Source of the DNA: Fundicoccus_A sp052115865
GTDB taxonomy: Bacteria; Bacillota; Bacilli; Lactobacillales; Aerococcaceae
Direction: 5' to 3'
NCBI RefSeq assembly: GCF_052115865.1
Contig: NZ_JBQKME010000001.1
Span: 248,001 to 312,000 of the forward strand
Length of the DNA: 64,000 nucleotides
Each line of letters begins with the position of its first letter. Position 1 is the stretch's first letter. The translations under genes were made by a program, and so were the position numbers. Of this stretch, positions 54,736 to 61,556 are shown piece by piece. The notes beneath the pieces were generated by a model. That model made no database searches. It saw nothing but the letters and a program-made list of their open reading frames with translations, and was not told where the DNA came from.

Positions 54736-55608
54736 ATGAATGAAAAATTACGGATTGCGCAAGTAACCGATGTCCATTTGACTCATTTTCCTTTAAGTGA
54801 GAATGATAAGGAGATTTTGGCGGATTTAGAAGCTGGTTTACGGACGTTGAATGCGGATATGATTATGATTACTGGTGATTTGGTGAATAGCTATGGCAAC
54901 GGTCATGAAAGAGATATTTATAAAACGTTTTTTGAATTTTTGAATCGCTTTGCGATTCCTGTGGGCATTACTTATGGAAATCATGATTCTGAGCATGAGA
55001 TGAGTCGAGCGGATATTGATGCGTTGTTTTTGGAAACTGTGGCGTTGCGGGTTGAGCGTACGAATGAAGTTTATGTTGAGGATTTTAACAACTACACAGT
55101 TGAGATAAAAAATCCTGGTTCGGGTGAAGTCCGCTATGTGTTGTATGTTATGGATTCTGGGCAGGTGGCACCCGGACCGGACCGCACAAACGATTGGATT
55201 TTGCCTGAGCAGGTTGAATGGTTTAGACAGACACAGGGTAAGTATGCAGGCATGCGTCATAATCTGGTGTTTCTGCATATTCCATTGCCTGAGTATGAGA
55301 TGGCGAAGGGAAATATTGTTAGTGGTGAGTTGCGCGAGCCTGGTCAGTTGATCAGTCACTCGAGGATTAATACCGGGCTGTTTTCAGAATTGTTTTTCTC
55401 AAGGCAGATTCACAGTGTGTATTGCGGACATAACCATTTGAATAATGCTGTGATGATGTGGGAAGGCATTCAGTTGGTGTATGGCATGTTTTGCGGGAAG
55501 GAACCGAAGGCAGGCGACTTTAGAGGCATCCGGTATATTGACTTGGAGATGGGTGATGGCGCAGCTGGTGTGAGTTCGAATGTTGTGTTTTATGGAGATG
55601 TTGTGTGA
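54736..55608 (+). CDS. Calcineurin-like metallophosphoesterase
   Basis: A 290-residue cytosolic (no signal) phosphoesterase of PF00149. All metal motifs are present: TDVHL (D-x-H), MITGDLVNS (GD), YGNHDSEHE (GNH[DE]), and VFLHIPLPEYE and YCGHNHLNN (GHxH-type). The C-terminal ends in a beta-rich stretch. ATG 54736 has TGGAGG 9 bases upstream. As the last gene of the ABC operon it probably cleaves the imported phosphoester or one made from it. This is inference from the operon; nothing shows the true substrate. Confidence 0.83.
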   Translation: MNEKLRIAQVTDVHLTHFPLSENDKEILADLEAGLRTLNADMIMITGDLVNSYGNGHERDIYKTFFEFLNRFAIPVGITYGNHDSEHEMSRADIDALFLETVALRVERTNEVYVEDFNNYTVEIKNPGSGEVRYVLYVMDSGQVAPGPDRTNDWILPEQVEWFRQTQGKYAGMRHNLVFLHIPLPEYEMAKGNIVSGELREPGQLISHSRINTGLFSELFFSRQIHSVYCGHNHLNNAVMMWEGIQLVYGMFCGKEPKAGDFRGIRYIDLEMGDGAAGVSSNVVFYGDVV

Positions 55609-55620
55609 TTCATCGTGGAG

Positions 55621-55657
55621 AAAAACCCCCGTTGCCAGATTGGTGATGGGGTTTTTT
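55621..55657 (+). terminator. Terminator of the ABC-phosphoesterase operon
   Basis: AAAAACCCCC pairs with GGGGTTTTTT around GTTGCCAGATTGGTGAT; the T run completes a rho-independent terminator 12 bases after the stop. Confidence 0.75.
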
Positions 55658-55680
55658 CGTTGTTCGGTTAGAGGATGAGT

Positions 55681-56221
55681 GTATCTGACGAGTGTTGGGG
55701 TGTAGAACGTCAGAACTGAGGTGGATTAGACGGAACCCGGCCTCGCATTCGTCAGATTTGAGCTGGAACAGACGGAAATCAGCTAGTCATTCGTCAGATC
55801 TGAGTTGTATTAGACGAAACCTGGACTCATATTCGTCCGACTTGAGTTGGATTAGACGGAAATGAACTTGTGTTTCGTCTGATTGGTATTGGATTAGACG
55901 GAAATCAACTTGTTATCCGTCAAATCTGAGGTGGATTAGACGGAACTCAGCTTGTGTTTCGTCCGATTGGTACTGGATTAGACGGAACTCAGCTTGTGTT
56001 TCGTCCGATTGGTACTGGATTAGACGGAACTCAGCTTGTGTTTTGTCTGATTGGTAGTGGATTAGACGAAACTCAACTTGTGTTTCGTCAGATTTGAGGC
56101 GGATTAGACGGAAATGAACTTGTGTTTCGTCCGATTGGTACTGGATTAGACGAAACATGAGCTCGTATTCGTCAGATTCGAGGTGGATTAGACGAAATAC
56201 GAGTTCACACTCGTCAGATAC
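55681..56221 (-). repeat. Array 1 of the 42-bp dyad repeat, bounded by 15-bp inverted repeats
   Basis: Twelve imperfect 42-bp units from about 55724, of the form GATTAGACGGAA-(about 11 variable)-TTCGTCCGATT-(about 8 variable). Units 6-8 are nearly identical (…CTCAGCTTGTG…). GATTAGACG can pair with CGTCYGATT, so each unit is a dyad. The array starts with GTATCTGACGAGTGT (55681-55695) and ends with its exact reverse complement (56207-56221). Because 42 is a multiple of three, a 14-residue periodic frame stays open (SDETQAEFRLIQYQ on the - strand); I do not think that it is a gene. Confidence 0.8.
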
Positions 56222-56248
56222 TATTTTACTCAAATAGATGTTTAAAAA

Positions 56249-56428
56249 TTACCTTTTCTTTTTTGAACGCGACTTACCTAAGCCACTTTTTTGTAACTCC
56301 TTTAATATAGCTATTTCTTTGATCATTTTTTCATTTTCTTTAATTAATTGCTCATACTCGTTTTTACGGTATTCCTGGTATTCTTTGAATATTTCTTCCT
56401 TTTGCTTATCACTCAATGGTTCAGACAT
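56249..56428 (-). CDS. Small charged coiled-coil protein
   Basis: A 59-residue frame from ATG 56428 (- strand), directly after the NERD gene on the same strand (31-base gap). It is almost all charged or helical: LSDKQKEEIFKEYQEYRKNE, then LIKENEKMIKEIAILKELQK, and ends KSRSKKKR. The heptad pattern predicts a coiled coil with a basic tail. There is no clear Shine-Dalgarno, so it may be read through coupling or not at all. The centre resembles the coiled coil of IS3 OrfA proteins. It lies between array 1 and the NERD gene. Function unknown. Confidence 0.45.
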   Translation of the reverse strand: MSEPLSDKQKEEIFKEYQEYRKNEYEQLIKENEKMIKEIAILKELQKSGLGKSRSKKKR

Positions 56429-56459
56429 AGTTAGTTAACTTGAAACTAAAAGTAAAGTA

Positions 56460-57404
56460 TTACCTTTTTATCAACTTAAGTTGGCTTTTCCTGCTCAGAT
56501 CAATTGGGTAATAAGAAGCACTTCCTCTGTTCACAACTTTAAACAAATTATACATATGCATTCGCACAATTCTTTGTGGAATTTCACCTCCCATTAATGC
56601 GACAAGGTTCTTTACCGTCAACATCTGAGGATTATCATAAAATAAATATCTCAGTTGTATAGCATGTCTGTGCACTACATCACGCTTACTTTCTTTTTTA
56701 CTACAATTCAAGCATTTAACAAATAATTTACTAATCTCCATATGGTAACTACCACAGTCCCCGCACAAAATTCCTTTTTTCACTACGGAAAACTCTTCCG
56801 GTTTAAGTCCGCAAAATGGAAAACCATATTCGCAGTGATATTTATTGAGGTGTTCAAAAGTTTTATCGGCAAGCCATTGGTGGACTGGTTTAGTAGCGCG
56901 GAATTTTTCTAGAAAGATGCGGAGTTTGGTTCGTGGAATCAGTTCAATGTCGCAGGGGGTGTTGTCTTGAGTAACATGGCAGTTTTCGTTGATAAAAACA
57001 AGCGCTGAACGAACGGTGATATTTTGAGTGATATCGTTTGCTATGCGCTGCAGCAACTGATTGCGATTTTGTGCTAGGGCTATGATGTTATCCATCGGCT
57101 CAGGCCAACCATTGGAATAGCATTTGCCTTCACGATATTCGAAACTTGTATGATAATTCTTCACGTCGATGACAAGCCATTCGTAAGGTAATATCAGAAT
57201 GAAATCTGCTTGTCGTTTTGGGCTTTCTTCAATTTGTACCCAATAGTCATCAATCCATAATAAGTGATCTAGCTTTTGTGCCAACACGAACTCTCTGAAT
57301 TTTGCTTCGCCTTCAACTCCGGCTTGAAGTGCTTTTAGACGTGATTTGTTTACTTTTATCCCACGAGACAACTTGGTTTTCAATACTATTAACTCATGAT
57401 TCAT
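56460..57404 (-). CDS. NERD-domain protein with zinc ribbon (nuclease-related)
   Basis: A 314-residue protein on the - strand with AGGAGG before ATG 57404. Residues 30-150 are a NERD domain: LQAGVEGEAKFREFVLAQKL (conserved GExG-type Glu), RQADFILILPYEWLVIDVKN (Asp and Glu/Asp-x-Lys of the PD-(D/E)XK fold) and RNQLLQRI. Residues about 205-245 have CGDCGSYH and KCLNCSKKE, a zinc ribbon. The last 80 residues look like a winged-helix domain. Proteins of this build occur in many Bacilli as conserved hypotheticals and are thought to process DNA; activity is untested. The gene lies between two arrays of the same 42-bp dyad repeat. Confidence 0.75.
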   Translation of the reverse strand: MNHELIVLKTKLSRGIKVNKSRLKALQAGVEGEAKFREFVLAQKLDHLLWIDDYWVQIEESPKRQADFILILPYEWLVIDVKNYHTSFEYREGKCYSNGWPEPMDNIIALAQNRNQLLQRIANDITQNITVRSALVFINENCHVTQDNTPCDIELIPRTKLRIFLEKFRATKPVHQWLADKTFEHLNKYHCEYGFPFCGLKPEEFSVVKKGILCGDCGSYHMEISKLFVKCLNCSKKESKRDVVHRHAIQLRYLFYDNPQMLTVKNLVALMGGEIPQRIVRMHMYNLFKVVNRGSASYYPIDLSRKSQLKLIKR

Positions 57405-57426
57405 CTTTAGCCTCCTAATTTTTCTT

Positions 57427-57456
57427 CTTATACATATATACGTAAAAATATGTCGA
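57427..57456 (-). promoter_or_regulatory. Putative promoter of the NERD gene
   Basis: On the - strand TCGACA (57456-57451) and TATAAG (57432-57427) are 18 bases apart, 23 bases before the start codon. It lies between array 2 and the gene. Confidence 0.4.
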
Positions 57457-57495
57457 TTCCATTATTTTAGTTAAAAGAAGTGGAGAAATGATTAT

Positions 57496-57992
57496 GATTA
57501 GACGGAGAACAGGTATGCGTTGGTCAGATTGGCAGTAGACCAGACGGCAATCAGGTGTGCGTTCGTCAGATTGGCAGTAGACCAGACGGCAATCAGGTGT
57601 GCGTTCGTCAGATTGCAAGTAGACCAGACGGAAATCTGGTACGCGTTCGTCTTATTGCAAGTAGACCAGACGGCAATCAGGTGTGCGTTCGTCAGATTGG
57701 CAGTAGATTAGACGAAATAACGGTACACATTCGTCCGATTGTAAGTAGATCAGACGGAATAACGGTACACTTTCGTCAGATTGTAAGTAGATCAGACGAA
57801 ATAGCAGTACACATTCGTCCGATCTCAAGTAGACCAGACGGAAATCAGGTGTGCGTTCGTCAGATTGCAAGTAGACCAGACGGAAATCAGGTACGCGTTC
57901 GTCTTATTGCAAGTAGACCAGACGGAAATCAGGTGTGCGTTCGTCCGATCGCAAGGAGATCAGACGAAAAACCACTGCACTTTCGTCAGATT
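57496..57992 (+). repeat. Array 2 of the 42-bp dyad repeat
   Basis: Twelve units of 42 bases, of the form (G)A(T/C)(C/T)AGACGGAAAT-(variable)-GCGTTCGTCAGATTG-(variable)-AGTAG. Units 2-5 and 9-11 are of one subtype (ACCAGACGGNAATCAGGT), units 6-8 of another (AGACGAAATAACGGTACACA). The periodic open frame (RQIASRPDGNQVCV repeated) is not supported as a gene. It is 90 bases upstream of the NERD gene start and about 170 bases upstream of the gan operon. Confidence 0.8.
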
Positions 57993-58088
57993 GACACAAA
58001 AACCATCAAATTAGCTACAACTACTCGGTAACCACTTCATTGAAACAACAATCAGTAAATTAATTTACTAACTTTTCAACTTTTTCTA

Positions 58089-58147
58089 TAAAAACGCTTT
58101 TTCTTACTAAATAGCTCTGCTAAAATCATAATCAGTAAGCGATTACA
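58089..58147 (+). promoter_or_regulatory. Promoter region of the gan operon with two operator-like dyads
   Basis: TAAAAT (58121-58126) or CATAAT (58127-58132) may be the -10. Two LacI-family/cre-like dyads flank it: TAAAAACGCTTTTT (58089-58102) and AGTAAGCGATTACA (58134-58147). The second matches the cre consensus TGTAAGCGNTTACA except at its first base. In B. subtilis this operon is under both GanR (LacI type) and CcpA, and two sites would suit such control. Confidence 0.5.
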
Positions 58148-58162
58148 GAAAGGATGGAGTAA

Positions 58163-59395
58163 ATGAAGCGTTTAGGTAAGTTGTTGTTGAGTTCTATGTT
58201 GGCATTTAGTGGGTTAGTAGCAGGTGTCGGTACAGTCACAGCGCAAGAGGAATATGATTTAGTTGTTTGGGAAGATGTTAACAAAGGTATTGGGATTAGT
58301 GCGGCGGTAGAACAATTTGAAGAAGAGCATGGTGTCAAAATTTTAGTCATTGAAAAAGCCTATGCCCAACAGTTGGAAGATTTACGTTTGGATGGACCTG
58401 CTGGGTCGGGACCGGATGTATTCACGATGCCAGCTGATCAAATTGGGACGGCAGTTGTCGAAGGTTTAGTGAGACCGATTGAAGTGGAAGACAGTGTCAA
58501 GCAATCATTTACCGATGCATCGATTCAGTCACAAACAGTTAATGGCACACTTTATGGATTGCCAAAATCAGTTGAAACACAAATTCTTTTCTATAATAAA
58601 GATTTGATTTCTGAAGAAGAATTGCCAACAAGTTTAGATGAATGGTATGAGTTGTCTAAAGACAATACCAATGATTCATTTGCTTTCTTAGCCTTGTTTG
58701 ATCAATTGTATTATACAATGGGCGCAATTGGAGGATACGGCGGTTATATTTTCAATCAAGATGAAAATGGTAATTATTTAACTGAAGACATCGGTTTGAA
58801 TAACGACGGTGCTGTTGAAGCGGTGGATTATTTAGCTAAGTTTTATACAGAAGGCTTGTTCCCTGATGGCATTATTGGTGAACAAGGAATTAATGTGTTA
58901 GAAGCTTTATTCGTTGAAGGCCGTGTTCAAGCTATTATTTCTGGTCCTTGGAATCTTGAGCCGTTTGAATCTGCTGGCTTAAATTTTGGGGTAAAAGAAC
59001 TACCAATGTTGCCAAATGGTGAGCATATGCAGTCGGTTGCAGGTGTGAAGAGCTACAATATTTCTTCATATTCTAAAAACCCTGAACTAGCAGAAGCATT
59101 CTTATTATTTATTACGAATGAGGAAAATTCTTTGGTACGTTACGAAGAAACGCAAGAAGTGCCAGCTGTTTTAGCGCTATCAGAACATCCATCGGTGGCT
59201 GAAAATGATGCGGCAGAAGCAATTGCTTTACAATCAGAACATGCTCGTTTAATTCCGGGTATTGTACAAATGAATGAGGTTTGGAATTCAGCTGATATGG
59301 CACTACAAATTATTATGAATGGGCAGTCGGGTGCTAAAGAAGCGCTAGATATTGCGGTTCAACAAATTATTTCAACCAATCAAGCATTACAATAA
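58163..59395 (+). CDS. ganS: Galacto-oligosaccharide ABC transporter solute-binding protein (GanS-like)
   Basis: A 410-residue MalE-type binding protein. Signal peptide cleaved after VTA (about residue 27), then QEEYDLVVWEDVNKGIGISA; no lipobox Cys. Family blocks: GSGPDVFTMPADQIGTAVVE, YGLPKSVETQILFYNKDLIS and IISGPWNLEPFESAGLNFGV. AAAGGATGGAG precedes ATG 58163. Gene order and sizes (binding protein, 420- and 285-residue permeases, GH42) match B. subtilis ganSPQA, the galactan-oligosaccharide system. No ATPase is present, so it must share one, perhaps the MsmK-like protein at 34551-35636. Confidence 0.82.
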   Translation: MKRLGKLLLSSMLAFSGLVAGVGTVTAQEEYDLVVWEDVNKGIGISAAVEQFEEEHGVKILVIEKAYAQQLEDLRLDGPAGSGPDVFTMPADQIGTAVVEGLVRPIEVEDSVKQSFTDASIQSQTVNGTLYGLPKSVETQILFYNKDLISEEELPTSLDEWYELSKDNTNDSFAFLALFDQLYYTMGAIGGYGGYIFNQDENGNYLTEDIGLNNDGAVEAVDYLAKFYTEGLFPDGIIGEQGINVLEALFVEGRVQAIISGPWNLEPFESAGLNFGVKELPMLPNGEHMQSVAGVKSYNISSYSKNPELAEAFLLFITNEENSLVRYEETQEVPAVLALSEHPSVAENDAAEAIALQSEHARLIPGIVQMNEVWNSADMALQIIMNGQSGAKEALDIAVQQIISTNQALQ

Positions 59396-59423
59396 GAGAT
59401 ATTTATTGGAAGAGGGAGTATGA

Positions 59424-60686
59424 ATGAATGGAAAAAAAGCGCAGACAAGTGCGGCTTTGTCGTTAATTCCTGGATTAGGGCAAATAAATAACCGGCAATA
59501 TTTAAAAGGTTTCCTAATTTTTGGATTCTTTACAGCTTTTCTTGTCGTCTTTGGCGACTTTTTCCAATCTGGCATTTGGGGAATTGTCACTCTGGGGACG
59601 GAAGTTCCCAGAGACAATTCTATTTTTCTTTTGTCAGAAGGACTAGTTGCTTTAATCGTTTTAGCGGTTGGCATCATGTTTTATATTTTGACTATTCGTG
59701 ATGCATACAAAAATGGCCAAAGTCTTGATCAAGGCATGGAAGTAAACTCTGTTCGCGAAACCTATCATGCGATTTTAAATGAAGGGTATCCTTATTTATT
59801 AACAGGACCTAGTTTTTTTATATTATTATTTAGTGTTGTTTTTCCGATATTATTCACGATTTCTTTAGCTTTTACTAACTATGATCTGTATCATTCGGCA
59901 CCGGCTAACTTAGCGGATTGGGTCGGTTTGGAAACTTTCAAAAAGATTTTTACAGTCGATATTTGGCGTAATACCTTTGTGAGTGTCCTAGGTTGGACGG
60001 TTGTGTGGACGTTAGTCGCTTCAACTTTACAAGTAACTGTGGGGATTTTGCTGGCTGTTTTAGTCAATCAAAAGAATGTGAAGCATAAGAAATTGATTCG
60101 GACGATATTTATTTTACCTTGGGCTGTTCCAGGTTTTGTGACCATCTTGATATTTGGTGGTTTATTTAATGATTCCTTTGGAGCTATCAATAATCAAATT
60201 TTAGCCAGTGTCGGTATTAGTCCAATTTCTTGGTTAACCGATCCAAATTGGACACGGATTGCCTTGTTGCTCATTCAAACTTGGCTTGGTTTTCCGTATA
60301 TCTTTTTAGTTACAACGGGTACCTTACAGTCGATTCCAGAGGATTTATATGAAGCGGCCGTTATGGATGGGGCAACGGCTTGGCAGCAATTTAGAAAAAT
60401 TACTTTACCAATTATTTTATATTCGATGACTCCCATTATTATTACCCAATATACGTTTAACTTTAATAATTTTAATATTATTTATTTATTTAATGGTGGA
60501 GGTCCAGCGGTCTTAGGTTCAAATGCAGGTGGAACGGATATCTTAGTTTCATGGATATACAAATTGACGATGCAAAACAGTCAATATGCGCTCGCAGCAG
60601 CCTTAACGATTCTCCTATCAATATTCGTTATTTTAATTGCCTTGTGGCAATTTAGACGATCCAGTTCATTCAAGGAGGTTCAATAG
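59424..60686 (+). CDS. ganP: Galacto-oligosaccharide ABC permease (GanP/MalF-like)
   Basis: A 420-residue permease. The extended N-terminus (MNGKKAQTSAALSLIPGLGQ then two hydrophobic helices) is a hallmark of MalF/GanP-type permeases. The EAA loop is LYEAAVMDGATAWQQFRKIT (around residue 310). Eight hydrophobic segments in all. RBS AGAGGGAG precedes ATG 59424, 28 bases after ganS. Confidence 0.86.
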   Translation: MNGKKAQTSAALSLIPGLGQINNRQYLKGFLIFGFFTAFLVVFGDFFQSGIWGIVTLGTEVPRDNSIFLLSEGLVALIVLAVGIMFYILTIRDAYKNGQSLDQGMEVNSVRETYHAILNEGYPYLLTGPSFFILLFSVVFPILFTISLAFTNYDLYHSAPANLADWVGLETFKKIFTVDIWRNTFVSVLGWTVVWTLVASTLQVTVGILLAVLVNQKNVKHKKLIRTIFILPWAVPGFVTILIFGGLFNDSFGAINNQILASVGISPISWLTDPNWTRIALLLIQTWLGFPYIFLVTTGTLQSIPEDLYEAAVMDGATAWQQFRKITLPIILYSMTPIIITQYTFNFNNFNIIYLFNGGGPAVLGSNAGGTDILVSWIYKLTMQNSQYALAAALTILLSIFVILIALWQFRRSSSFKEVQ

Positions 60687-60689
60687 GAT

Positions 60690-61547
60690 ATGGCACAGAC
60701 TAAAAAAGGTCAACGGAAATTTGATTTTCCTTTATTATTGTCGTATATTGTCATTACGATTGTAGCTATGATAATCCTATATCCTTTGTTGTGGACGATA
60801 GGAGCTAGTTTTAACCCGGGCAATAGCTTGGTTTCTACAAGTATGATTCCAGGAAACCCATCGTTAGAACATTACCGGACCTTATTTGCGAATGAAGGTT
60901 CGCTACAATATATCAACTGGTTTAAAAATTCGGTGAAAGTTTCACTATCAACCATGCTATTGTCAACAATTTTTGTTACTTTCACGGCCTATGCCTTTTC
61001 ACGCTTCCGTTTTTCTGGACGCAAAAATGGTTTAATGATGTTTATGTTGCTACAAATGATTCCACAATTTTCAGCCTTAATTGCGATTTTTGTTTTAGGG
61101 CAAATGCTTGGTCTCATAAACAATCACATGTTTCTGGTATTTATTTATGTGGGTGGGCAAATTCCTATGAATACTTACTTAATGAAAGGCTACTTTGACA
61201 GCATTCCAATTTCTTTGGATGAAAGTGCAAAAATTGATGGCGCCAGTCCAACGCGAATTTTAATAAATATCCTCGTACCACTATCGAGACCAATGCTATC
61301 CGTCGTTGCAATCAACGGTTTTACAGGACCACTCGGAGATTTCGCGCTGTCATCTGTTATTTTAAGAAATGTTGAAAGTTACACATTGCCACTTGGTTTA
61401 TATCAATTAGTTACTAACCCAATGACCGCCAGCTACACTAAATTTGCGGCTGGATCAATTTTAATTAGCATTCCCGTAGTTATTGTTTTCTTGCTATTTC
61501 AAGATAACTTTGTTTCTGGTTTAACTACCGGCGGGACGAAAGGATAA
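60690..61547 (+). CDS. ganQ: Galacto-oligosaccharide ABC permease (GanQ/MalG-like)
   Basis: A 285-residue six-helix permease that starts 4 bases after ganP. The EAA loop is LDESAKIDGASPTRILINIL (around residue 175), with the SAKIDGA variant seen in MalG-like proteins. It pairs with the preceding permease. ATG 60690 has AAGGAGG upstream inside the ganP end, coupling translation. Confidence 0.86.
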   Translation: MAQTKKGQRKFDFPLLLSYIVITIVAMIILYPLLWTIGASFNPGNSLVSTSMIPGNPSLEHYRTLFANEGSLQYINWFKNSVKVSLSTMLLSTIFVTFTAYAFSRFRFSGRKNGLMMFMLLQMIPQFSALIAIFVLGQMLGLINNHMFLVFIYVGGQIPMNTYLMKGYFDSIPISLDESAKIDGASPTRILINILVPLSRPMLSVVAINGFTGPLGDFALSSVILRNVESYTLPLGLYQLVTNPMTASYTKFAAGSILISIPVVIVFLLFQDNFVSGLTTGGTKG

Positions 61548-61556
61548 GAGGAAATT

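Noticed and set aside
55913..56233. Open frame of 106 codons with a 14-residue repeat (SDETQAEFRLI…) over array 1, with similar frames over arrays 2 and 3
   Set aside because: The frames stay open only because the DNA repeat is 42 bp with no stop. No RBS is present, several frames are open at once in arrays 2 and 3, and the conserved parts are palindromic half-sites rather than codon-biased.
56238..56438. + strand frame of 66 codons beside array 1
   Set aside because: It is the shadow of the charged 59-residue frame on the - strand, which has the more protein-like composition and lies behind the NERD gene.
57496..57992. CRISPR array
   Set aside because: Units are 42 bp with short (8-12 base) partly conserved linkers that recur between units, not unique 30-40 base spacers. 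No cas genes are nearby.
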